Of a stretch of DNA of 64,000 bases, positions 1 to 7,746 are shown one piece after another; within the stretch, counting starts at the first letter, position 1; every line of letters starts with the position of its first letter. The stretch is taken from assembly GCF_030271835.1 (NCBI RefSeq), contig NZ_CP127389.1, forward strand, positions 2,268,001 through 2,332,000, in the 5' to 3' direction. Both the position numbers and the translations under genes were made by a program. The notes below the pieces were generated by a model. The model worked only from the letters and a program-made list of their open reading frames with translations, did no database searches and was not told where the DNA came from. The DNA is from Proteus appendicitidis. GTDB taxonomy: Bacteria > Pseudomonadota > Gammaproteobacteria > Enterobacterales > Enterobacteriaceae.

Positions 1-1079
1 ATCAGGCGTTTATAAATTTCTTTGCCTTCATCAAGATAAATATAACTACGGCATCCTTCTTGACGACCATGAGCATCACCAATACCGCCCACATCAACAC
101 CTAGCAGTTTTAGTTTTGCACTTAAATCAGCCCCCTGAAAGACAGAGTGATGACCTAATAAATTATCGACGGCAACTTGTGCCATTTTGTAACCCGGCGC
201 CACTAAGCCGAAGGTTTTATTTTGCCAAGATGCACATTCACCAATGGCGTAAATATCAGGATCGGTTGTTTGGCAATAATCATTGATGACAATACCGCCT
301 CGTGGGGCAATAGCTAGATCACATTGACGAGCTAATTTATCTTTCGGACGAATACCTGTAGAGAACACAATAAAGTCCACTTCAAGAGAAGTACCATCTG
401 CAAATTGCAGTGTTTTACGTGCGTTTTCTCCTGTCGATAATATTTCTTGTGTATTTTTAGAGGTATGCACTTTCACTCCCATACGCTCTATTTTTCGCTT
501 AAGTTGCTCTCCCCCTAATGTATCAAGCTGTTCTGCCATTAATGTGGGTGCAAACTCGATAACGTGAGTTTCGATACCTAAACTTTTGAGTGCGCCAGCA
601 GCTTCTAGACCTAAAAGCCCTCCACCAATCACCGCCCCTTTACGACTAATACGTGCGCAAGATTCAATAGCATTTAAATCTTCAATAGTCCGATAGACAA
701 AGCAATCTGGTGAGTTATTTCCCTTAATTGGCGGAACCCATGGATAAGAGCCTGTTGCCATCACTAATTTATCGTAACTAACACAACGCCCTGTATTAGT
801 GTGTACCACTTTTTCGTCACGATTAATGGTTATCACGCGTTCACCCATTAATACTTCTATTTGGTGTTTTTCGTAATAGCCTTGTTTAACTAAAGAGAGT
901 TCTTCTGCGGTGTGATGGGAGAAATAAGAGGAGAGATGGACTCTATCGTATGCAACGCGAGGTTCTTCACAAAAGACGACAATATTAAATTCTTCATTGC
1001 CACCTTTATCAATCAGTTCTTCGATATAACGGTGCCCCACCATACCGTTACCGATGATTGCGAGTGTTTTCTTGCTCAT
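1..1079 (-). CDS. nirB: nitrite reductase [NAD(P)H] large subunit, 5' part only
   Basis: Cytoplasmic NADH-dependent reduction of nitrite to ammonia. Only the first 359 codons lie in the window; the gene runs off the left edge, and the family is about 850 residues long. The visible part is the flavin/NAD module: an N-terminal dinucleotide motif (IGNGMVGH, residues about 9-16), a second one (IGGGLLGLEAA, about 145-155), and the segment DIYAIGECA that closes the FAD site. The wording is nearly that of E. coli NirB throughout. The [2Fe-2S] and sirohaem domains would lie outside the window. The ATG at 1077-1079 matches the family start. The gene is divergent from the ABC transporter genes, and its upstream region carries FNR and NarL/NarP type sites, as expected for an anaerobic, nitrate/nitrite-controlled enzyme. 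Confidence 0.96.
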   Translation of the reverse strand, partial: MSKKTLAIIGNGMVGHRYIEELIDKGGNEEFNIVVFCEEPRVAYDRVHLSSYFSHHTAEELSLVKQGYYEKHQIEVLMGERVITINRDEKVVHTNTGRCVSYDKLVMATGSYPWVPPIKGNNSPDCFVYRTIEDLNAIESCARISRKGAVIGGGLLGLEAAGALKSLGIETHVIEFAPTLMAEQLDTLGGEQLKRKIERMGVKVHTSKNTQEILSTGENARKTLQFADGTSLEVDFIVFSTGIRPKDKLARQCDLAIAPRGGIVINDYCQTTDPDIYAIGECASWQNKTFGLVAPGYKMAQVAVDNLLGHHSVFQGADLSAKLKLLGVDVGGIGDAHGRQEGCRSYIYLDEGKEIYKRL

Positions 1080-1110
1080 TTTTGCCTCAAATTTAAAGAT
1101 TTCTAAGGCT

Positions 1111-1151
1111 AAAATACGAAACTACTCATAAGATATATTGATGAATATCAA
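1111..1151 (-). promoter_or_regulatory. nirB promoter: FNR box and -10 element
   Basis: Positions 1138-1151 read TTGATGAATATCAA, a perfect match to the FNR consensus TTGAT-N4-ATCAA. On the reverse strand a -10-like TATTTT lies at 1116-1111. The spacing puts the FNR box centre near -41.5, the class II activator position seen at E. coli nirB. The start site itself (about 1103) is inferred. Confidence 0.85.
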
Positions 1152-1197
1152 ATACAGCTTAATCAATTCAGCTAATACAACTTAATAGTCAATGAGT

Positions 1198-1213
1198 TAC
1201 TACTAAAGGAGTA
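1198..1213 (-). promoter_or_regulatory. NarL/NarP 7-2-7 site upstream of nirB
   Basis: TACTACT-AA-AGGAGTA is an inverted pair of heptamers; the second is a perfect AKRRGTA and the first has one mismatch to TACYYMT. The centre is about 102 bases upstream of the inferred nirB start site. In E. coli the corresponding site is at -69.5, so this one lies about three helical turns further out. It also lies 196 bases before the divergent ABC gene. Confidence 0.65.
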
Positions 1214-1408
1214 TTTCATCATCCTGTTCTTGCGGTTAATTATTCTTCTACCATAATTAATTATGACCACCTTATAACGAAGAGTTATATATAAGCGTAA
1301 TTAAAACTTTGCGCATTGGTCACGTTTTGCCTAAGTTAATTTCACAAAGTAATAACTAATAAGTTATTGACATAACGACTTTAGCTACACCATTTCAGGG
1401 AGCGTCTC

Positions 1409-2974
1409 ATGAAAGCAAAATTATTATCATTATTGGTTGTGGGTGCCCTTTCCGTACCGGCATTTGCAGCAACTCCTGCTAATACATTAATTGTGGTACA
1501 AGGGCTTGATGATTTAGTCAGTCTTGATCCTGCTGAAAGTAATGAGCTATCGAGTATTCAAACTGTACCGAGTTTATATCAACGTATTGTTCAACCTAAT
1601 CGTGATAATCCAGAAATTAATGAACCGATTTTGGTTGAAAGTTGGCAAGCAAATCCTGAACAAAAAACGATCGTATTTAAAATTAAACCCGAGGCAAAAT
1701 TTGCATCAGGTAACGCTGTGCGTCCTGAAGATATTATCTTCTCTTATCAGCGTGCGATCATCATGAATAAATCACCAGCCTTTATTCTAAATGTATTGGG
1801 TTGGAAAACAGATAACATTAATTCGTTACTCAAAAAAATCAGTGATAACGAATTGGAAGTACGTTGGACAGCCGATGTTAGCCCTAATGTTGTGCTAAAT
1901 ATCCTTTCAACCCCAATTGCTTCTATCGTTGATGAAAAACTAGTTTCTGCTCATATTAAAAATAATGATTTTGGTAATAGCTGGCTGAAAATGAACTCAG
2001 CAGGAAGTGGTGCATACAAAATGCGCGCTTATCAACCACGTCAAGCCATTGTGTTAGAGGCTAACCCTCTGTCACCGACTGGCGCACCTAAGATGGCGAA
2101 TATTATTATTAAAAACGTGCCTGATCCGGCATCACGTCGCTTATTGATTGAAAAAGGCGATGCAGATATTGCGCGTGAACTGGGTACGGATCAAACCGCA
2201 GCTTTAGCAGGCAAAGCAGGTATTCAAATTTTAAATATTCCTTCTGCTGAACAAGTTTATATGGCTTTTAATACCGACAGCGGAAACCCTGCACTGAGTA
2301 ACCCCGCATTTTGGGAAGCATCTCGTTATTTAATTGACTACAAAGGTATTACTGAAGATTTAATGCGTGGTCAGTATTTTATTCACCAAAGCTTCTTACC
2401 TGTAGGTTTACCGGGCGCATTAGAAGATAATCCATTCACTTTTGATCCAGCAAAAGCTAAAGAAATTTTAGCCAAAGCGGGGATCACCAATGCACGCTTT
2501 ACATTAGATGTTGAGAACAAAGTTCCTTACATCACGGTGGCGCAATCCATCCAAGCAAGCTTTGCTCAAGCTGGTGTACAAGTCGATTTATTGCCTGCGG
2601 CAGGTAGTCAAGTGTATAGCCGTGTGCGCGCTAAACAACATCAAGCAGCTATCCGCTTTTGGATCCCTGATTATTTTGATGCACACTCAAACGCCAGTGC
2701 CTTTGCTTATAACGACGGACAATCCAATACTGTTGCTTGGTTAAATGGCTGGAAAATTCCTGAATTAAGCCAGCAAACATTGGCGGCACTTAATGAAGCG
2801 GACAAGACAAAACGTCAATCCCTCTATACTGAAATGCAAAAAGAGTTACAGCGTAGCTCGCCTTATGTGTTTATCGACCAAGGTAAAAACCAAATCGTTA
2901 TGCGCGATAACATCAAAGGTTATGCGCAAGGTCTAAATGCAGATATGGTTTATTATGACAAAGTAACTAAGTAA
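1409..2974 (+). CDS. ABC transporter substrate-binding protein, family 5 (peptide/nickel type)
   Basis: Periplasmic solute-binding component of the importer encoded just downstream. The 521-residue protein begins with a Sec signal peptide (KAKLL core, cleavage likely after AFA near residue 20). It continues as a family 5 binding protein, with the usual segments SLDPAESNE near 36-44, FKIKPEAKFASG near 90-101, and a late FDPAKAKEIL block. The length is normal for DppA/OppA/NikA relatives. AGGGAG lies just before the ATG. Family 5 proteins bind peptides, nickel complexes, metallophores or sugars, and I cannot choose among these. It is not a close match to E. coli OppA, DppA, SapA or NikA. A strong terminator separates it from the permease genes, which would favour excess binding protein. 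Confidence 0.9.
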   Translation: MKAKLLSLLVVGALSVPAFAATPANTLIVVQGLDDLVSLDPAESNELSSIQTVPSLYQRIVQPNRDNPEINEPILVESWQANPEQKTIVFKIKPEAKFASGNAVRPEDIIFSYQRAIIMNKSPAFILNVLGWKTDNINSLLKKISDNELEVRWTADVSPNVVLNILSTPIASIVDEKLVSAHIKNNDFGNSWLKMNSAGSGAYKMRAYQPRQAIVLEANPLSPTGAPKMANIIIKNVPDPASRRLLIEKGDADIARELGTDQTAALAGKAGIQILNIPSAEQVYMAFNTDSGNPALSNPAFWEASRYLIDYKGITEDLMRGQYFIHQSFLPVGLPGALEDNPFTFDPAKAKEILAKAGITNARFTLDVENKVPYITVAQSIQASFAQAGVQVDLLPAAGSQVYSRVRAKQHQAAIRFWIPDYFDAHSNASAFAYNDGQSNTVAWLNGWKIPELSQQTLAALNEADKTKRQSLYTEMQKELQRSSPYVFIDQGKNQIVMRDNIKGYAQGLNADMVYYDKVTK

Positions 2975-2988
2975 TCTTTTTTTCAGAA

Positions 2989-3026
2989 ACCCTCCACAGT
3001 CATGTTACTGTGGAGGGTCTATTTTT
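2989..3026 (+). terminator. intercistronic terminator within the ABC operon
   Basis: Perfect 12-bp stem (accctccacagt, 2989-3000, with actgtggagggt, 3007-3018), 6-base loop and a following T-rich tail. It lies between the binding-protein gene and the first permease gene, so it probably acts as a partial terminator or mRNA-stabilising hairpin. Confidence 0.85.
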
Positions 3027-3050
3027 GTCATTTCACTAGGCTATTGCTGT

Positions 3051-4094
3051 ATGAATACTGCTATGACGTTATCTTTTCGTCTTAAAGGTCAGTTAATTAC
3101 CTTTGCTCAAGGTATATTGACACTGGTGCTGACGCTTTTAGGGCTTCTTGTTATCACTTTTACGCTTTCTGTACTTTCACCTGTCGATCCTGTCTTACAA
3201 ATTGTCGGTGATCACGCAAGCCTTGAAACCTATAACCAAGTAAAACATGAGTTAGGGCTGGATTTACCTATCTACATGCAGTTTTTTCACTATGTGAAAG
3301 CACTGTTGCAAGGACATTTAGGTACAGCGACATCAACAGGTCAGCCTGTTCTTAATGATTTGTTAGCGACCTTCCCCGCTACATTGGAATTAGCAACTGT
3401 TGCATTGTTGATTGGTGCCAGTCTCGGTATTTTATTCGGTGTTTTATGTGCGCGGTTTGTGGGAACACCCCTCGATTTTATTTTGCGAATTCTAACGTTA
3501 TTAGGCAGTTCAGTTCCTATTTTCTGGTTAGGTTTGATTTTACTCTTGATTTTCTATGCCACATTACAATGGACTGCAGGCCCCGGGCGATTAGACGATA
3601 TCTATCAATTCACCATTGAACCCGTAACAGGTTTTGCATTAATTGATACATTATTAGCTGGCGATAAAGAGGCTTTTTTTAATGCGTTATCACACCTGAT
3701 TTTGCCCGTTTCCCTATTAGCTTATTTTGCCCTTGCTTCTATCACTCGCTTAACTCGCTCGGCATGTTTAAACGAAATGAATAAAGAGTATGTCACGTTA
3801 GCAAGAGCGAAAGGCATTGGCGAGTTACGTATTCTTTTTTATCACGTACTGCCTAATATTCGTGGTGTTTTAATGACTATTATCGCCCTGTCTTACACGG
3901 GTATGCTAGAAGGGGCTGTATTGACAGAAACCGTCTTTTCTTGGCCGGGAATTGGTCGATATCTCACAACAGCGCTTTTTGCAGGGGATACCACAGCCAT
4001 TATGGGCGGTACTTTAATTATCGGTTTGTGCTTTGTCTTTATTAATAATGTGACCGATATTGTTATTCGTTTAACTGATCCGAGGCTCCGCTAA
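3051..4094 (+). CDS. ABC transporter permease, DppB/OppB family
   Basis: First inner-membrane permease of the importer, 347 residues. It has an N-terminal membrane segment (about 20-40) followed by the BPD_transp_1 fold. The cytoplasmic EAA loop that docks on the ATPase is recognisable near residues 240-265 (YVTLARAKGIGELRILFYHVLPN). A hydrophobic C-terminal segment ends the protein. The stop codon overlaps the next start (TAATG at 4092-4096), so translation of the two permeases is probably coupled. The length and domain order fit DppB, OppB and NikB relatives; the substrate cannot be read from the sequence. Confidence 0.93.
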   Translation: MNTAMTLSFRLKGQLITFAQGILTLVLTLLGLLVITFTLSVLSPVDPVLQIVGDHASLETYNQVKHELGLDLPIYMQFFHYVKALLQGHLGTATSTGQPVLNDLLATFPATLELATVALLIGASLGILFGVLCARFVGTPLDFILRILTLLGSSVPIFWLGLILLLIFYATLQWTAGPGRLDDIYQFTIEPVTGFALIDTLLAGDKEAFFNALSHLILPVSLLAYFALASITRLTRSACLNEMNKEYVTLARAKGIGELRILFYHVLPNIRGVLMTIIALSYTGMLEGAVLTETVFSWPGIGRYLTTALFAGDTTAIMGGTLIIGLCFVFINNVTDIVIRLTDPRLR

Positions 4095-4924
4095 TGTCAT
4101 CCTCATTTTTAAGAAAAATAGCGCGCTCGCCTTCCGCATTTATCGGTTTATCGTTGCTTATTTTACTGTTAATTATTGCGATTTTTGCACCTTGGTTGGC
4201 TCCTTATGATCCAAATTGGCAACATGCTGCCCAACGTTTATTAGCACCCAATGCTCAACATTGGCTAGGCACCGATAATTATGGGCGAGATATTCTTTCT
4301 CGCCTGATCTACGGTACTCGCCCCATGCTAGGTTTAGTGGGGCTGGTGGCGCTTATTACGTTACCTTTAGGATTATTGATTGGGATTTTATCGGGATATT
4401 ACGGCGGTTGGACTGAACGTATTTTAATGCGCTTCACCGATATTGTGATGTCAATGCCTTCTCTTATTCTCGCTTTTGCCTTTGTCGCAATGTTAGGTCC
4501 GGGTCTGTTAAATGGGGCATTAGCGCTGGCTTTAACCGCATGGCCTGCTTATGCACGACAATCGCGCAGTGAAATTCAACATTTACGTAATAGTGATTAT
4601 CTCGCTGCGGCTGAAATGATGGGAATTAAGGGTATCCGATTGTTATGGGGGCATATCTTACCCCTGTGTTTACCTTCAGCGATTGTACGTTTAGCGCTGA
4701 ACTTAGCGGTGATTATCCTCGCGGCAGCAGGATTGGGCTTTCTTGGATTAGGCGCTCGGCCACCAATGGCGGAATGGGGAGCAATGATCTCAGAAGGTAT
4801 GCCTGTTATTTTTGATCAATGGTGGGTTGCCGCTATTCCGGGTACGGCAATTTTGATCAGCAGTCTAGCATTTAATTTATTGGGTGATGGATTACGCGAT
4901 GTATTGGGAGATACCCATGAATAA
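4094..4924 (+). CDS. ABC transporter permease, DppC/OppC family
   Basis: Second permease subunit, 276 residues. The N-terminal segment (FIGLSLLILLLIIAIFAPWL) is typical of OppC_N and is followed by GTDNYGRDILSRLIYG, a hallmark of DppC relatives. The EAA loop (SDYLAAAEMMGIKGIRLLWGHILP) is near residues 168-191. The C-terminal eight bases overlap the next gene (ATGAATAA), as is usual in tightly translated ABC operons. It forms the channel with the preceding permease. There is no sign of truncation. Confidence 0.93.
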   Translation: MSSSFLRKIARSPSAFIGLSLLILLLIIAIFAPWLAPYDPNWQHAAQRLLAPNAQHWLGTDNYGRDILSRLIYGTRPMLGLVGLVALITLPLGLLIGILSGYYGGWTERILMRFTDIVMSMPSLILAFAFVAMLGPGLLNGALALALTAWPAYARQSRSEIQHLRNSDYLAAAEMMGIKGIRLLWGHILPLCLPSAIVRLALNLAVIILAAAGLGFLGLGARPPMAEWGAMISEGMPVIFDQWWVAAIPGTAILISSLAFNLLGDGLRDVLGDTHE

Positions 4925-5753
4925 AGCACCATTAATTGAGGTAAATAACCTCTGTATTGATTTTCCAAAGGCAAGAGTGGTCAATAATGTCTCTTTTACT
5001 TTAGGGCAAGAGCGTTTAGCGGTTGTCGGCGAATCAGGTTCTGGCAAATCAATGACCGCTCGTGCATTAATGGGATTAGTTCGTCAGCCGGGAAAAGTCA
5101 GCGCAGATAAACTCAATTTGCAGGGAGATAATCTATTGGGTTTTTCCTCTCGCCAATGGAATAATATTCGAGGTAATACTATTTCAATGGTATTACAAGA
5201 TCCTCGTTACGCCTTAAATCCTGTAAAAACCATTTATCAACAAGTAGAAGAAACCGTAAAACAGCATCAAAAACTTTCGCGCCAAGATAGACGCCAACTT
5301 ATTATTGATACACTGCTGTCTGTCGGCTTACCTGAACAGAATATTTATCGCTATCCCGGTGAATTATCAGGGGGAATGGGGCAACGTGCAATGATAGCGA
5401 TTGCACTTATTAATAATCCAACGATTTTAATAGCTGATGAACCGACTTCTGCGCTTGATGCACAATTACGTCATCAAATCCTTGAGCTGATCACCACACA
5501 GTGTGAGCAACGTCATATGGGCTTATTGCTAATTAGCCATGATTTGCCCCTTGTTGCCGAATATTGTGAACGTGTCATGGTGATGTACCAAGGCGAACAA
5601 GTTGACGAACTCAGTGCGAAGGCGCTACCGACTGCCACACATCCTTATACTCGTACACTTTGGACATGCAGACCTAACGCAAGCACTTATGGCACTCAAT
5701 TGCCTGTATTAGATAGAACGCTTAATTTCAAGGGGCTGCATCATGCTAATTGA
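4917..5753 (+). CDS. ABC transporter ATP-binding protein, DppD/OppD-like
   Basis: First ATPase subunit, 278 residues from the ATG at 4917. A start further upstream (4884) is open but would lie inside the preceding permease gene and would not match the family. Walker A is GESGSGKS (about 42-49), the signature is LSGGMGQR (Met where LSGGQ is usual), Walker B is LIADEPTSALD and the H-loop is ISHD. The C-terminal extension of oligopeptide-type ATPases is present but short (HPYTRTLW), and the usual cysteine cluster is not evident. It overlaps the next gene by 11 bases. It probably pairs with the second ATPase as a heterodimer. Confidence 0.92.
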   Translation: MNKAPLIEVNNLCIDFPKARVVNNVSFTLGQERLAVVGESGSGKSMTARALMGLVRQPGKVSADKLNLQGDNLLGFSSRQWNNIRGNTISMVLQDPRYALNPVKTIYQQVEETVKQHQKLSRQDRRQLIIDTLLSVGLPEQNIYRYPGELSGGMGQRAMIAIALINNPTILIADEPTSALDAQLRHQILELITTQCEQRHMGLLLISHDLPLVAEYCERVMVMYQGEQVDELSAKALPTATHPYTRTLWTCRPNASTYGTQLPVLDRTLNFKGLHHAN

Positions 5754-6456
5754 TATTCATGATTTACATGTTCAATTTGAACAAGGTAAACAAGCAAAGG
5801 ACGTTGTAAAAGGCATTAATTTACATATTCAACAAGGTGAAACCTTTAGCTTAATAGGTCGTTCTGGTTGCGGTAAATCGACTGTTTTACGAGTGATTGC
5901 TGGGTTGTTGCCCCATTGGCAAGGTAATATATCGCTTTTAGGGCAAACTATTAAACCTCAACAACGTTTCCAAGGGGCATTACGCCGTAATATACAAATG
6001 GTGTTTCAAGATCCCTACGCTTCTTTGCACCCTCAACACCGTATTGAACGTGCATTTTCTGAGCCGTTAAAAATCCATCAAATTCCTTTTGATAAAAATA
6101 CCATTGAACAAGCATTAGCCCAAGTTGGTTTGCCCGCAGATGTGACAAGTCGTTATCCTCATCAACTTTCTGGTGGTCAGCGTCAACGTATTGCCATTGC
6201 AAGAGCCATTTTATTACAACCAAAATTATTGCTTTTAGACGAGCCAACTTCAGCACTCGATATGTCAGTACAAGCTGAGATTTTAAATCTGCTTAACACA
6301 CTGAAAAAAGAGCATAATATGACATATTTATTAGTAAGTCATGATGCAGATGTTATTGCACATATGTCGGATAGAGCTGCATTAATGGAAAATGGGGAGC
6401 TCACACAACATTATGATCGAGATGCGTTATCAAAAGGGATACATCGTCTTGATTGA
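5743..6456 (+). CDS. ABC transporter ATP-binding protein, DppF/OppF-like
   Basis: Second ATPase subunit, 237 residues. Walker A is GRSGCGKST (about 38-46), the Q-loop segment is VFQDPYASLHPQ, the signature is LSGGQRQR, Walker B is LLLDEPTSALD and the H-loop is VSHD. It lacks the oligopeptide C-terminal extension, so it is shorter than OppF or DppF (about 330) and nearer NikE in size. It is the last gene of the five-gene unit, and a terminator follows at 6507. Confidence 0.92.
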   Translation: MLIDIHDLHVQFEQGKQAKDVVKGINLHIQQGETFSLIGRSGCGKSTVLRVIAGLLPHWQGNISLLGQTIKPQQRFQGALRRNIQMVFQDPYASLHPQHRIERAFSEPLKIHQIPFDKNTIEQALAQVGLPADVTSRYPHQLSGGQRQRIAIARAILLQPKLLLLDEPTSALDMSVQAEILNLLNTLKKEHNMTYLLVSHDADVIAHMSDRAALMENGELTQHYDRDALSKGIHRLD

Positions 6457-6506
6457 CATAAAAGAGAATAAACAGAAGAAAAGAGAATAAATAGAAGAAA
6501 AGATCT

Positions 6507-6540
6507 GAGCAGTATTGCGTTGTTAATACTGCTCTTTTTA
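6507..6540 (+). terminator. terminator of the ABC operon
   Basis: Ten-bp perfect stem gagcagtatt (6507-6516) with aatactgctc (6525-6534), followed by TTTTT. It ends the ABC transcript; ychE converges on it from the right. Confidence 0.85.
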
Positions 6541-6587
6541 ATAGTACTGTTTTAGTAGTACCATTTTTTAATTGTTCTGCGCTGTGT

Positions 6588-7232
6588 TTAAACTAATAAG
6601 CCTGGGAAAATAGAACGTAACCCAGTCACAATAAATTCAATACCTAACGACATTAATAATAAGCCCATTATACGAGTAACCACGTTAATGCCAGTTTGCC
6701 CTAAATATTTCACTAAGAGTGTTGCACTACGAAACAATAACCAACAACAAAATGCAAAAAAGATACTGGTTGCGGCTAATCCTAAAAAGTTAGTAAAACC
6801 TTCCCAACGAGAGCTCCACACAATACAAGAACTGATTGCCCCTGGTCCTGCCATTAATGGCAATGCTAAAGGTACAACAGCAACACTATTACGAACCGCG
6901 GATTCGTTTCGTTCTTGATTGTTTTGTTTATCTTCCCCTAAACGCCCATTTATCATTGTCATTGCAATAGTAACAATCAGCATTCCCCCTGCTATACGAA
7001 ACGAGTCGATAGAAATACCGAAAATATTCAGTATAGAATCACCGATTAACAGAGAAGAAACTAAAATAATTGCAACGGAGCCATTCGCAATTAAGTTTGT
7101 TTTGTTACGCCCGGCATCAGTTTGATAACTCGTCATACTAATAAAGACAGGCAAAATACCAATTGGGTTTACAATCGCAAAAAGACCGACAAAAAATTTA
7201 ATATAACCGGATAAATCCAGCAGTGACCCCAT
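6588..7232 (-). CDS. ychE: MarC/UPF0056 family inner-membrane protein YchE
   Basis: 214-residue integral membrane protein with about six hydrophobic segments and the MarC-family signature FAIVNPIGILPVF near residues 18-30, plus LPLMAGPGAISS near 122-133. E. coli YchE has nearly the same length and also lies next to adhE. The molecular function of the family is unknown; the early link of MarC to multiple antibiotic resistance was not upheld. The gene is divergent from adhE. In E. coli the opp operon follows ychE. Here a different ABC operon occupies that side, in convergent orientation. Confidence 0.9.
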   Translation of the reverse strand: MGSLLDLSGYIKFFVGLFAIVNPIGILPVFISMTSYQTDAGRNKTNLIANGSVAIILVSSLLIGDSILNIFGISIDSFRIAGGMLIVTIAMTMINGRLGEDKQNNQERNESAVRNSVAVVPLALPLMAGPGAISSCIVWSSRWEGFTNFLGLAATSIFFAFCCWLLFRSATLLVKYLGQTGINVVTRIMGLLLMSLGIEFIVTGLRSIFPGLLV

Positions 7233-7477
7233 GAAAAGCCCCTTCTTGGCTAGTAAACATGCGAATTATTCTATAAAAGATAGAGTAACTCTAAAAAATG
7301 CGCGTTACTTTAAATCAATAAACCAGTTAATTCTATTAGTTAACAAGTTTTTACCTAAAATATTCTCTTGCAAACTGATCAAAACCTAGTGGTTTAATTT
7401 TATATCTAAATAAAGCATACGACAAAAAAATTGTTGAATATTTATTACATATAAGAATCATTCTCATAAAAAGCCAT

Positions 7478-7493
7478 GCTGAAAGGTGTCAGC
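7478..7493. promoter_or_regulatory. inverted repeat, possible Cra-like operator, before adhE
   Basis: GCTGA-AAGGTG-TCAGC is a perfect inverted repeat with a TGAA half site like that of Cra (FruR), which represses adhE in E. coli. The second half is imperfect for Cra, so the assignment is tentative. Confidence 0.35.
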
Positions 7494-7503
7494 TTACTAA
7501 TTT

Positions 7504-7519
7504 TGTGATATATATCACG
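7504..7519. promoter_or_regulatory. CRP-type site upstream of adhE
   Basis: TGTGATATATATCACG matches the CRP consensus TGTGA-N6-TCACA with one terminal mismatch, 228 bases upstream of the adhE start. FNR shares part of this sequence preference, but the TTGAT half is absent. Confidence 0.65.
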
Positions 7520-7746
7520 TTAATTAATTAGAAAGATGGTAAGCTGTTATCATTCGAAGAAATAGGATTACTTCGAAAATATATTTACCTTTATTATTGT
7601 TTTTTTTAAGTTTTTTAAGCAAATTATGGCTTCTAATAATTATTACTAAAATGAGCACATTGTCATCTATCTAGGCTATCCTTATTAGTTATGATGAAAA
7701 CGGCTAATTTGCTTAAAAAATTTAACATTTTATCAGGAGTCTCTTT

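Larger units (their letters stand above)
7233..7746. other. ychE-adhE divergent control region (514 bp)
   Basis: No gene is visible. The stretch is AT-rich and holds a CRP-like site and a short inverted repeat, listed separately. A good ribosome-binding site AGGAG (7735-7739) sits seven bases before the adhE ATG. The long leader resembles the extended, many-regulator promoter region known for adhE in E. coli. Confidence 0.7.

Noticed and set aside
912-1106. 64-codon forward frame overlapping the nirB start
   Set aside because: Antisense to nirB and without independent support.
7478-7493. FNR site in the adhE control region
   Set aside because: I looked for TTGAT-N4-ATCAA and did not find one; only CRP-like and Cra-like patterns were seen.
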